DNA from: Gammaproteobacteria bacterium
GTDB lineage: Bacteria; Pseudomonadota; Gammaproteobacteria; Pseudomonadales; UBA7434
Assembly: GCA_024280785.1 (NCBI GenBank)
Contig: JAJRPK010000015.1
Span: 1 to 8,693, forward strand
DNA: 8,693 nt
Direction of reading: 5' to 3'
How positions within the stretch are numbered: the stretch's first letter is position 1; each line of letters starts with the position of its first letter. The position numbers were made by a program, and so were the translations under genes. The notes under the pieces were generated by a model. It saw nothing but the letters and a program-made list of their open reading frames with translations, made no database searches and was not told the DNA's origin. Positions 1 through 6,400 of the stretch are shown in pieces.

Positions 1-378
1 ATTGCCGCTTTGCGTGCAGTCCGCACCGCCTTACTGGCTAGACAGAGGGCTTTTGTAGAGTTACCCGGCTTAGTCGCTGATGGGCGAGATATGGGAACGG
101 TGGTGTTCCTCGAAGCCCCGTTAAAGGTGTATTTAACGGCCAGTGTTGAAGAACGTGCGCGTCGACGGCATAAACAGTTGCTTGGCAGGGGGCAAAGTGG
201 TAATCTCGCGCGCCTCGTGGAAGCCATCGAAGCTCGCGACCGAAGTGATATGGAACGAACGGTTGCGCCGCTGAAGCCGGCAGATGACGCGCTATATATA
301 GATAGTACTCATATGACTATCGATGAAGTGTGCCAATTGCTGCTAGAAGAAGCAGGCCGTCGCGGGTTAGTTAGTTAG
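1..378 (+). CDS. cmk: Cytidylate kinase, 3' part (5' end outside window)
   Basis: Cytidylate kinase is a cytoplasmic enzyme that transfers a phosphate from ATP to CMP or dCMP, feeding CTP and dCTP synthesis. The reading frame is open from base 1 and gives 125 residues ending at a TAG; the N-terminal half, with the P-loop, lies outside the window. The visible part carries the family-typical stretch DGRDMGTVVF (codons 27-36), then the arginine-rich lid region (EERARRRHKQL), the ARDRSDMERTVAPL segment, and an end resembling E. coli Cmk (ADDALYIDST). Cmk lies directly upstream of rpsA in many gammaproteobacteria, as here. No frame damage is seen. Identification is secure; only the start is unknown. 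Confidence 0.96.
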   Translation: MAALRAVRTALLARQRAFVELPGLVADGRDMGTVVFLEAPLKVYLTASVEERARRRHKQLLGRGQSGNLARLVEAIEARDRSDMERTVAPLKPADDALYIDSTHMTIDEVCQLLLEEAGRRGLVS

Positions 379-392
379 TGTCAGTAGTGTGC

Positions 393-425
393 CAGTTACC
401 AGCATGCGCATAACTGATTTTTTTT
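393..425 (+). terminator. Weak intrinsic terminator candidate after cmk
   Basis: A perfect 6-bp inverted repeat (CAGTTA at 393-398, TAACTG at 411-416) with a 12-base loop is followed after one base by eight T residues (418-425). It starts 15 bases after the cmk stop. The layout fits a Rho-independent terminator or attenuator, but the stem is short and only one third G+C, so read-through into rpsA is likely. Confidence 0.4.
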
Positions 426-431
426 AATAGC

Positions 432-457
432 TCCATATATGATGCTGGATATATGGA
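432..457 (+). other. Perfect hairpin in the cmk-rpsA intergenic region
   Basis: TCCATATAT (432-440) and ATATATGGA (449-457) are a perfect 9-bp inverted repeat around the 8-base loop GATGCTGG. It sits just after the weak terminator and upstream of the candidate rpsA promoter. There is no T-run after it, so it is not an obvious terminator. It could be a protein-binding dyad or an RNA processing/stability hairpin in cmk-rpsA read-through transcripts. Confidence 0.5.
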
Positions 458-533
458 CCGGGATTTGATGTTCACTGTGGCCTAGCTGTTTAAATTTGTC
501 TCTCGTTACACGTGTTAGTTCGATTTTTTAGTG

Positions 534-561
534 TTGCTTTTTAAGTGTCGCTTAATATAAC
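534..561 (+). promoter_or_regulatory. Candidate sigma-70 promoter for rpsA
   Basis: TTGCTT (534-539) and TATAAC (556-561) are separated by 16 bases. The -10 matches the consensus at five of six positions, the -35 at three. Transcription would start near 568, giving a leader of about 130 bases. The gap between cmk and rpsA (379-700) is AT-rich and contains no credible gene. Nearby is a tandem 9-base repeat (ATTGTATAG at 581-589 and 590-598). Other AT-rich promoters in this gap cannot be excluded. Confidence 0.4.
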
Positions 562-700
562 CAATATATTTTATGTATTGATTGTATAGATTGTATAGCC
601 GTTAAAATATGAGCTAATTAATTATTGTTGTAATGAACCCGATTATTATCAGTTTGCCATTGGTTTACAAATATCCCGTCTTACCTTAGGTTTATTCACT

Positions 701-2380
701 ATGAGCGAAAGCTTTGCAGAGTTATTTGAAGAAAGTTTAAAAACCATCGAAATGCACCCCGGTGCGATTATTACCGGCGTTGTCCTAGACGTAGACAATG
801 ATTGGGTTACTGTACACGCAGGGCTCAAATCTGAAGGTGTCATCCCCCGCAGCCAATTTATTGATGAAAACGGTGAGTTTTCAGTTGCCATTGGAGATCT
901 GGTTCAAGTAGCGCTAGAAGCTGTAGAAGATGGTTTTGGCGAGACTAAGTTGTCGCGCGAAAAAGCTAAGCGCGCAGAGTCCTGGAAAGTCCTTGAGGCA
1001 GCGTTTGAGTCCGAAGAAACTATTATTGGTGTTATCAACGGCAAGGTCAAAGGTGGCTTTACTGTTGACGTTAGCACGATCCGCGCTTTTCTACCGGGCT
1101 CCTTGGTCGATGTTAGGCCAATCCGCGATACGACTCACCTCGAAGGAAAACCGTTAGAATTTAAAGTTATCAAACTAGACGCCAAGCGTAATAACGTTGT
1201 TGTGTCTCGACGTGCTGTAATGATGCAGGCAAGTAGCGCCGAGCGCGATGAGTTATTGAAGACGCTCGAAGAAGGTCAGCAGCTTAAAGGTGTGGTTAAA
1301 AACCTTACTGATTACGGTGCCTTCGTTGACTTGGGCGGCATTGATGGTTTGTTACACATTACCGACATGGCTTGGAAGCGTATCAAGCACCCAAGCGAGA
1401 TTGTGAACGTTGGTGACGAAATTGAAGTTAAAATACTGAAGTTTGATCGCGAGAAAAACCGTGTGTCACTGGGCCTCAAGCAGTTGGGCGCAGATCCATG
1501 GAGTGACGTTAAAGTTCGTTACCCGGAAAACACGATCGTTAAAGGTGTTATCACCAACCTTACCGATTATGGTTGTTTTGCCGAGCTTGAAAGTGGCGTC
1601 GAAGGCTTAGTTCACGTTTCTGAAATGGACTGGACTAACAAAAATGTACACCCATCAAAAATCGTTTCTTTGGGTGATGAAGTCGATGTCATGATTCTAG
1701 ATATCGATGAAGAGCGACGTCGTATTTCTTTGGGTATTAAACAGTGTAAGCAAAACCCATGGGATGCCTTTGGTGGTGAGCACGCAAAAGGCGACAAGAT
1801 TTCAGGTACGATCAAATCCATTACTGACTTTGGTATTTTCATCGGGCTCGATGGTAATATCGATGGTCTGGTTCATCTGTCTGATATTTCATGGGCTGAA
1901 GCCGGTGAAGAAGCCGTTCGCACCTATAACAAGGGTGACGAAATAGAGACTGTTATTTTGGCGATTGATTCTGACCGAGAGCGCATTTCGCTGGGTATTA
2001 AGCAGCTTGAAGAAGATCCGTTTGCAGATTTTGTTGCTGACAACGACAAAGGTAAAGTCGTTAAAGGTACGGTTAAATCAATGGATGCCAAATCGGCCGT
2101 TATTGATTTAGGTGGCGATATCGAAGGTATCTTGAAAGCGTCAGAGATCTCCCGAGATAAAGTCGAAGATGTCCGCAATGTATTAAAAGAAGGTGAAGAA
2201 GTTGAGGTTAAGGTGATCAGTGTTGATCGCAAAAACCGCGTTATCAGCCTCTCTATCAAGGCCAAAGATGTGGCTGATGAGCAGGAAGCCGTGCGGTCGC
2301 ATCGTAAGCAAGAGCCTGCTCCTGCTAATGCGGCCACAACCATTGGCGATCTGATTAAAGCCAAAATGGACGATAAATAG
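701..2380 (+). CDS. rpsA: 30S ribosomal protein S1
   Basis: S1 is the large RNA-binding protein of the small ribosomal subunit; it unfolds mRNA and helps ribosomes start on messages with weak Shine-Dalgarno sites. The 559-residue product (E. coli: 557) has six S1 repeats at about residues 21-87, 105-171, 192-260, 277-347, 364-434 and 451-520. The first two, more divergent, are the ribosome-docking repeats; repeats 3-6 bind RNA and show the typical NLTDYGAFVDLGG, NLTDYGCF and SITDFGIFIGLDG signatures. The C-terminus ends with a TIGDLIKAKM-type motif. The start is supported by the conserved MSESFAELFEESL beginning. There is no strong Shine-Dalgarno: only TTAGG about 10 bases upstream. E. coli rpsA also lacks a good one and is autogenously repressed by S1; the same is plausible here. 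Confidence 0.99.
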   Translation: MSESFAELFEESLKTIEMHPGAIITGVVLDVDNDWVTVHAGLKSEGVIPRSQFIDENGEFSVAIGDLVQVALEAVEDGFGETKLSREKAKRAESWKVLEAAFESEETIIGVINGKVKGGFTVDVSTIRAFLPGSLVDVRPIRDTTHLEGKPLEFKVIKLDAKRNNVVVSRRAVMMQASSAERDELLKTLEEGQQLKGVVKNLTDYGAFVDLGGIDGLLHITDMAWKRIKHPSEIVNVGDEIEVKILKFDREKNRVSLGLKQLGADPWSDVKVRYPENTIVKGVITNLTDYGCFAELESGVEGLVHVSEMDWTNKNVHPSKIVSLGDEVDVMILDIDEERRRISLGIKQCKQNPWDAFGGEHAKGDKISGTIKSITDFGIFIGLDGNIDGLVHLSDISWAEAGEEAVRTYNKGDEIETVILAIDSDRERISLGIKQLEEDPFADFVADNDKGKVVKGTVKSMDAKSAVIDLGGDIEGILKASEISRDKVEDVRNVLKEGEEVEVKVISVDRKNRVISLSIKAKDVADEQEAVRSHRKQEPAPANAATTIGDLIKAKMDDK

Positions 2381-2388
2381 GGAGTTGA

Positions 2389-2408
2389 AACTAAACATCA
2401 GTTTAGTT
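2389..2408 (+). other. Short perfect hairpin just after rpsA
   Basis: AACTAAAC (2389-2396) and GTTTAGTT (2401-2408) form a perfect 8-bp stem with the 4-base loop ATCA, starting 8 bases after the rpsA stop codon. It is AT-rich and has no T-run behind it. Together with the larger hairpin at 2423-2458 it gives rpsA mRNA a two-hairpin 3' end, suggesting 3' end protection or part of a compound terminator. Confidence 0.5.
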
Positions 2409-2422
2409 AACGTTTCCTAGCC

Positions 2423-2458
2423 ATAATGTACAGTCAGCTAACACTGACTGTACATTAT
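2423..2458 (+). terminator. Strong 15-bp hairpin downstream of rpsA (terminator-like or mRNA 3' stabiliser)
   Basis: ATAATGTACAGTCAG (2423-2437) and CTGACTGTACATTAT (2444-2458) form a perfect 15-bp stem with a 6-base loop, CTAACA. With a two-base bulge, GCC (2420-2422) can pair with GGC (2461-2463). The position, 42 bases after the rpsA stop, suits a transcript end. However, only a short TTAT tail and no proper T-run follows, so it may instead protect an mRNA 3' end from exonucleases or lead to partial termination. Confidence 0.55.
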
Positions 2459-2506
2459 TCGGCCATATATTCCAGTTCTCGCAGTCATTCCTCCTAATAT
2501 CTGCAA

Positions 2507-2519
2507 TATCAATGTGTTA
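2507..2519 (+). promoter_or_regulatory. Exact match to IHF-binding consensus upstream of ihfB
   Basis: TATCAATGTGTTA fits the IHF consensus WATCAANNNNTTR at every defined position. It lies about 150 bases upstream of the ihfB start and about 70-80 bases upstream of the candidate ihfB -10 box. E. coli IHF genes are known to be negatively autoregulated, so an autoregulatory site here is reasonable. IHF binding also depends on flanking A-tracts and DNA shape, which were not scored. Confidence 0.5.
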
Positions 2520-2589
2520 CAAACGCTTAGACATGAATTATTGTGATAATTTTAATGTGCTTTTATGTGGAACACGTGAATAGCTTGGC

Positions 2590-2595
2590 TATACT
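2590..2595 (+). promoter_or_regulatory. Candidate -10 box for ihfB
   Basis: TATACT matches the sigma-70 -10 consensus at five of six positions and lies 63 bases upstream of the ihfB start. No good -35 box is seen at the expected spacing, where the sequence is GTGGAA. Predicted transcription would begin around 2602-2603, next to an ATG (see the leader ORF). The promoter is plausible but weakly supported. Confidence 0.35.
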
Positions 2596-2602
2596 GGTAC
2601 CT

Positions 2603-2656
2603 ATGAATGCAAAACGAGTGATTTTACTTGTTCGCCTGGACGGGTACCGGAGATAA
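2603..2656 (+). CDS. Possible 17-residue leader ORF upstream of ihfB
   Basis: An ATG at 2603 opens a frame of 17 codons (MNAKRVILLVRLDGYRR) that ends at a TAA two bases before the ihfB start codon; the ihfB Shine-Dalgarno lies inside its last codons. No Shine-Dalgarno precedes this ATG, but the candidate -10 box at 2590-2595 would place the mRNA start at or next to it, so any translation would be leaderless. It would couple to ihfB if translated. An ORF this short arises easily by chance, so this is only a candidate. Confidence 0.2.
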   Translation: MNAKRVILLVRLDGYRR

Positions 2657-2658
2657 AA

Positions 2659-2967
2659 ATGACCAAGTCTGAACTGATTGAGCGTATTGCTGTAAGGCAG
2701 GCACAACTTTCGACCAAGGATGTTGAATTGGCGGTCAAATGTGTTATCGACCAGATGGTTAGCGGATTGGCTTCTGGCGAGCGTATAGAGCTCAGAGGGT
2801 TTGGTAGCTTTTGTTTACACTACCGCGCTCCGAGAGTGGGTAGAAACCCCAAAACGGGCGAAAAAGTGCAATTAGCCGGTAAACATGTCCCTCATTTTAA
2901 GCCTGGTAAAGAAATGCGTGACCGCGTTAATGATAGCCTCAAAGGGTTTCAGTCCACGTATTTCTGA
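2659..2967 (+). CDS. ihfB: Integration host factor subunit beta
   Basis: IHF-beta pairs with IHF-alpha (ihfA, not in this window) to bind specific sites in the DNA minor groove and bend DNA sharply, serving recombination, replication and sigma-54 transcription. The 102-residue product begins MTKSELIERIA and contains the HU/IHF core: ERIELRGFGSF (41-51), the beta-arm GRNPKTGEKV (61-70) with the intercalating proline at 64, and the VPHFKPGKEMRDRV tail (77-90). This is nearly superimposable on E. coli IhfB (94 residues), with about eight extra residues (SLKGFQSTYF) at the C-terminus. The start is fixed by a GGAG (2649-2652) six bases upstream. A likely promoter and an exact IHF-consensus site upstream suggest autoregulation. 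Confidence 0.98.
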   Translation: MTKSELIERIAVRQAQLSTKDVELAVKCVIDQMVSGLASGERIELRGFGSFCLHYRAPRVGRNPKTGEKVQLAGKHVPHFKPGKEMRDRVNDSLKGFQSTYF

Positions 2968-2977
2968 TAGGGCGGCA

Positions 2978-2990
2978 TATCAATCATTTG
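2978..2990 (+). promoter_or_regulatory. Exact match to IHF-binding consensus between ihfB and lapA
   Basis: TATCAATCATTTG fits WATCAANNNNTTR at every defined position. It begins 11 bases after the ihfB stop and lies about 145 bases upstream of the lapA -10 box, within range for IHF to shape that promoter. It is the second exact match flanking ihfB. Confidence 0.45.
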
Positions 2991-3110
2991 TCTTTCTATT
3001 TTTCTGTATGCGTCAACTAGCTGATTAAAACGTGGCTATCTCCTTTCCAGGGGGTGCTACTACATGACTCTCAAAACATAAGTTTTCAAAGCATAATTTT
3101 TATTCTGAAT

Positions 3111-3141
3111 TTGCCGAACTTTGGCATTGGCCGAGTATAAT
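3111..3141 (+). promoter_or_regulatory. Candidate sigma-70 promoter for lapAB
   Basis: A perfect -10 hexamer, TATAAT, lies at 3136-3141, 32 bases before the lapA start. The best -35 candidate is TTGCCG (3111-3116), four of six positions matched, but the 19-base spacer is longer than ideal. A start near 3148 would give a leader of about 25 bases. This would give lapA, lapB and perhaps pyrF their own promoter separate from ihfB. Confidence 0.55.
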
Positions 3142-3173
3142 GCTCGCCTCGGTTCACTCTATAAGAGAAAACT

Positions 3174-3458
3174 ATGCGAGTTTTGACTGCGATTTTATCG
3201 ATTATATTTGGCCTTCTAGTATTATTGTTTGGCCTGGCATTTATTGTCCATAATCAAGCGATGGTGAGTGTCGACCTACTATTTATTCGGTTGCCAGAGT
3301 GGAATCTGTCACTGTGGTTAATCGTTTTTTTTGTAGCTGGAGGAGTTTCCGGGTTAACCTTATCCGCAACCCTTATACTAAAAGAAAAGTCAGCGCGAAT
3401 AAGGGTAGAGAAACGATTGCGAACCACTTCAAAATTAATTACAGGGCACACGTCCTAA
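3174..3458 (+). CDS. lapA: Lipopolysaccharide assembly protein A (LapA/YciS, DUF1049)
   Basis: LapA is a small inner-membrane partner of LapB in the control of lipopolysaccharide synthesis. The 94-residue product (E. coli about 102) has the LapA layout: a first membrane helix at about residues 4-26, a short periplasmic-type loop with the family-typical HNQAMVSVDLL (26-36), a second helix at about 45-69, and a basic cytoplasmic tail (EKSARIRVEKRLR). The start follows a weak purine-rich site (AAGAGA). The stop lies only four bases before lapB, so the two are almost certainly cotranscribed and probably translationally coupled. Nothing in the sequence looks damaged. Confidence 0.93.
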   Translation: MRVLTAILSIIFGLLVLLFGLAFIVHNQAMVSVDLLFIRLPEWNLSLWLIVFFVAGGVSGLTLSATLILKEKSARIRVEKRLRTTSKLITGHTS

Positions 3459-3462
3459 TTCC

Positions 3463-4686
3463 ATGGCAGATGCGGCCCTTGTCCTTCTTGTTACTGTAGC
3501 TATCGCTATCGGTTTTTTTCTTGGTAGAAGATCTACTCGTAAGCCCAATCCAACTGCTATACCTTTAGCCTTTAACAAAACTTATTTTCAGGGCTTAAAC
3601 CATTTATTAAATGAGCAGCCCGACAAGGCTGTCGATGCTTTTGTTAATTCTCTTGAGGTCAATGCCGATACATTAGAGACTCATTTAGCCATGGGTAAGC
3701 TAATGCGTAAGCAAGGGCAGGTAGATCGTGCTATTCGAATCCATCAAAATTTACTGGCTCGACCAAGGCTTGATGTTGAGCATCAGCATCAGGTGCACCT
3801 TGAATTGGCCAGAGACTTTATTGCGGCGGGACTATTCGATCGTGCTGAAATGTTACTTAAAGAAGTCATTAGTGAATCGACTCAACTTAGAAGTATTGCG
3901 CAACGCTATTTGCTAGATATATTTCAAGATGAACGTGAGTGGAATGAAGCAATACGGGTGGCCGAGGCATTGAGTCTAAGCAAATACGTCAAGGGAAATA
4001 CAGCTGTACGTCATGATTTGTCTCAGACAATCGCTCAGTTTTATTGCGAGTTGGCGGAGGAGGCTGCGCAAAAAAATGATACTGGCGTAATTCGAAAATT
4101 ACTAGAGAGAGCCTATTCGGCCGACAAAAATTGTATTCGTGCTTCCATTTTAATGGGTGGGCATGAAAATGGAGCAGAGCGTTTCAAGCAGGCAATACGG
4201 GTACTGTCTCGAGTGGCTGTGCAAAAGCCGTCGCGGCTCGCTGATTGTCTGCCAGAATTGTATAAGGCTTATGTAGCGCAGGACCCTGCAGGGGGTTTTA
4301 ATCAATTTGTTAACTATGTAGAAACACATTTAAAGACTCATCCGTCGACGGACGCTATGTTATTTTTAGTCGAGCAATTAATTGTCCGTTCAGAGTTTGA
4401 GCCTGCCAGACGTAGACAAGCAAACGAAATTTTATCGTCGTATGTTAAAGATCATCCATCACTGGCGGGATTGGGGCAACTAATATCTTTGCAGCTGCCC
4501 AATTTAAGCGGTCCAGTGGCGAATGATGTGAGGTCGCTTCAAGGTGTGGTAAGCCACCTTATTCAAAAGCGCATGATTTACCAATGCACTAATTGTGGTT
4601 TTTCTGGTCGGCAATTACATTGGCGCTGTCCTAGCTGCAAGCAGTGGGATGCGATGGACCGACTAAAAGGAAAAGATGTCGAATAA
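3463..4686 (+). CDS. lapB: Lipopolysaccharide assembly protein B (LapB/YciM), TPR protein with rubredoxin-like zinc knuckle
   Basis: In E. coli LapB is an inner-membrane adaptor that brings LpxC to the FtsH protease, so limiting lipid A synthesis. The 407-residue product (E. coli 389) has one N-terminal membrane helix (about 3-20) followed by the RRS basic stop, an array of TPR helices (for example from about residue 38, NHLLNEQPDKAVDAFVNSLE), and a C-terminal metal knuckle. The knuckle's cysteine pairs are C375/C378 (CTNC) and C389/C392 (CPSC), as needed for the rubredoxin-like domain that packs on the TPRs. No Shine-Dalgarno is visible before the ATG, which fits coupling to lapA four bases upstream. 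Its length and all signature parts argue for an intact gene. Confidence 0.96.
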   Translation: MADAALVLLVTVAIAIGFFLGRRSTRKPNPTAIPLAFNKTYFQGLNHLLNEQPDKAVDAFVNSLEVNADTLETHLAMGKLMRKQGQVDRAIRIHQNLLARPRLDVEHQHQVHLELARDFIAAGLFDRAEMLLKEVISESTQLRSIAQRYLLDIFQDEREWNEAIRVAEALSLSKYVKGNTAVRHDLSQTIAQFYCELAEEAAQKNDTGVIRKLLERAYSADKNCIRASILMGGHENGAERFKQAIRVLSRVAVQKPSRLADCLPELYKAYVAQDPAGGFNQFVNYVETHLKTHPSTDAMLFLVEQLIVRSEFEPARRRQANEILSSYVKDHPSLAGLGQLISLQLPNLSGPVANDVRSLQGVVSHLIQKRMIYQCTNCGFSGRQLHWRCPSCKQWDAMDRLKGKDVE

Positions 4687-4720
4687 AAATTAATGCAAGT
4701 TTAATACTGTGGATAATCGA

Positions 4721-5416
4721 ATGTGTAAAACCCCGTTAGTGATCGCCTTTGACTTTGCCGATTTGAAGTCGGCAACAGTGCTTGCGGAGCAGTTAACACC
4801 CCAATTATGCCGAGCCAAAGTGGGAAAAGAATTGTTTACCGCTTGCGGTATGACAGTTGTGGATATGCTGCAAGGTAAAGGGTATGAGGTTTTTTTAGAT
4901 TTAAAATTCCATGATATCCCCAATACGGTTGCCAAGGCGGTAGCGGTAGCGGCACGCGCCAATGTTTGGATGCTTAACATTCACGCCAGCGGTGGGCGGC
5001 GAATGATGGAGGCAGCTAAGGAAGCGTTACTGAAACTTGACTCAGAAACATTACTCATTGCGGTGACTGTATTGACTAGTATGGATCAAAGTGATCTTGA
5101 CCTGTTAGGTCTAAAACGCTCACTCGAAGAGCAAGTGTTTGCGTTGGCTACCAGTGCCAAAGAGTCGGGGCTCGACGGCGTCGTTTGCTCGGCGCAAGAA
5201 GCTCGTCAACTGCGTCAATATTGCGGCAGTGAGTTTTTGTTAGTTACACCGGGTATTCGTCCAGCAACTGCTGTCGCAGATGATCAGCGTAGAACATTAA
5301 CACCCTCACAAGCTATTGCGGCCGGTAGCAATTATTTGGTCGTAGGTCGTCCCATCACACAAGCAGACGACCCACGGGTTGCTTTAGAGCAAATGGTCAG
5401 ACAGCTAAGAGAGTAA
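4721..5416 (+). CDS. pyrF: Orotidine-5'-phosphate decarboxylase
   Basis: PyrF decarboxylates orotidine 5'-monophosphate to UMP, the last step of de novo pyrimidine synthesis. The sequence shows the family hallmarks: the first-strand aspartate (IAFDF, D11), K33 in RAKVGKE, and the catalytic charged network DLKFHDIPNT (D60, K62, D65). Further on are VTVLTSM, GLDGVVCSAQE, the TPGIRP loop, DQRR, and the phosphate-binding VVGRPIT. I chose the ATG at 4721 (231 residues) because Pseudomonas PyrF has a similar start and length, and a GGAT lies about six bases upstream. An in-frame GTG at 4709 would add four residues (MDNR) but lacks a Shine-Dalgarno. The gene lies 34 bases after lapB and probably shares its transcript. 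Its last 20 bases overlap the convergent lamin-tail gene. Confidence 0.97.
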   Translation: MCKTPLVIAFDFADLKSATVLAEQLTPQLCRAKVGKELFTACGMTVVDMLQGKGYEVFLDLKFHDIPNTVAKAVAVAARANVWMLNIHASGGRRMMEAAKEALLKLDSETLLIAVTVLTSMDQSDLDLLGLKRSLEEQVFALATSAKESGLDGVVCSAQEARQLRQYCGSEFLLVTPGIRPATAVADDQRRTLTPSQAIAAGSNYLVVGRPITQADDPRVALEQMVRQLRE

Positions 5417-6344
5417 GCTGCCCATTGTTGTTTACGATCTCAGTATTGCCAGGTTTGTGTTGAGAATGCCTGTTTTTAGCTCGTTTTCGATGGCAGCCGA
5501 TTAGCCCCATACAAGCACCGGCAAACAATCCAAACCCTGCTGGTAAGGGAACGGCTGCCACGGCGTTAAACTCCTGATTGGCATTGATTTGGCCAAAACT
5601 CTGGTCGCCCTGTACCCAGTTAAAATCATTGCTTTGTGTGCCAGTTCCTATGCGTTGTAGCGAGAGTCCAATAGCTGAACCAGAATCCTCAGCAATGCCA
5701 ATGTCAGTGCTAGTTAGACCTAGTGCGGCCCCAACTGAGCCTGTAACCGTTCCTTCATAGCTAATAAATTCAACGACCGAGCCAAAGGAATCAACGAGTG
5801 CAAACGCGTCAGCGGGACCGTTCTGAATGCCGGAAAATGTAAAGCTCAATACTCCAAAGCCATTGTTTTGATTGCTAATGGTTCCACCTAAGTTCTCGGT
5901 TTTATAGATGGTTCCGTTTAAGCCATTGTAAAATAAAAGTTGCCAGCCTGCTAAGTTAGTTCCACTAATGGCCGCAATTTCTAGCGCTTCATTGATATCA
6001 CTACCGGAGTTGTCGTAGTGGAGTTCGTTAATAAAAACGGTACTCGAATAGGCAGAATTACAGGCGAAATTATAGAGTAGTAAAACACTTACGGTGGTAA
6101 CTGTGGGCTTTGCACTTCGAAATAGGTGTGGTGTTAACTTATTTTTAGGGAACAAGAAAGTATTGATTTTTCTCCACCAAGAGGATTTATTGTATCTGTT
6201 AGGGGCTGATGCAGAGGTAAATGTTTGGCCGAAGGCGGTTAGATAATTATCGTTTAGCTGGTTATCTACACCGATAGTGCGTGCCGTATCGATAATGCGT
6301 GAAAGGGTAAAACGATTAAGTTGAAACTTAAATGAGTTAAGCAT
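5397..6344 (-). CDS. Secreted lamin-tail-domain protein with VPLPA-CTERM-like sorting signal
   Basis: The 315-residue product has a lamin-tail-type beta domain at about 101-262. It begins STVFINELHYDNSGSDINEALEI and continues with LAGWQLLFYNG, FALVDSFGSVVEFISYEG and STDIGIAEDSG, motifs common in secreted bacterial LTD proteins. At the C-terminus VPLPA (265-269), a hydrophobic stretch (270-283) and a basic cluster HRKRAK (285-290) match a PEP-CTERM-family sorting signal, normally processed by an exosortase; none lies in this window. Two things are odd. The signal-peptide-like segment (about 81-100, cleavage near AYS/STVF) comes after about 80 extra residues, and 25 polar residues follow the basic cluster. 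The start at 6344 is backed by a strong GGAGG seven bases upstream, and no better internal start exists. The end overlaps pyrF by 20 bases. The ligand and specific role are unknown. Confidence 0.85.
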   Translation of the reverse strand: MLNSFKFQLNRFTLSRIIDTARTIGVDNQLNDNYLTAFGQTFTSASAPNRYNKSSWWRKINTFLFPKNKLTPHLFRSAKPTVTTVSVLLLYNFACNSAYSSTVFINELHYDNSGSDINEALEIAAISGTNLAGWQLLFYNGLNGTIYKTENLGGTISNQNNGFGVLSFTFSGIQNGPADAFALVDSFGSVVEFISYEGTVTGSVGAALGLTSTDIGIAEDSGSAIGLSLQRIGTGTQSNDFNWVQGDQSFGQINANQEFNAVAAVPLPAGFGLFAGACMGLIGCHRKRAKNRHSQHKPGNTEIVNNNGQLTLLAV

Positions 6345-6370
6345 ATTTTTCCTCCATGAAAAAGCTTATG

Positions 6371-6394
6371 GTCCGAGCCATCTTGGCTGAACCG
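6371..6394 (-). other. 5' leader hairpin of the lamin-tail gene
   Basis: On the minus strand AGCCA-AGA-TGGCT forms a 5-bp stem with a 3-base loop, and the flanking GGTTC and CGGACC can extend it with G-U pairs and a bulge. The predicted transcription start (about 6394) falls at its outer edge, so the mRNA would begin with this hairpin, an arrangement that can protect the 5' end. It lies about 25 bases upstream of the Shine-Dalgarno. Confidence 0.4.
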
Positions 6395-6400
6395 ACGCTA

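Noticed and set aside
1924..2364. A 146-codon open frame on the minus strand inside rpsA
   Set aside because: It lies wholly antisense to the well-conserved S1 gene, its translation is low-complexity Ser/Thr/Leu-rich with no domain, and it arises from the codon bias of rpsA.
4709..4720. GTG at 4709 as the pyrF start
   Set aside because: It is in frame but lacks a Shine-Dalgarno and gives four extra residues absent from the usual PyrF beginning; it remains possible.
5402..5420. CAGCT/AGCTG repeat at the pyrF end as a bidirectional terminator
   Set aside because: A five-base-pair stem, no T-run on either strand, and location in coding sequence of both genes make it unconvincing.
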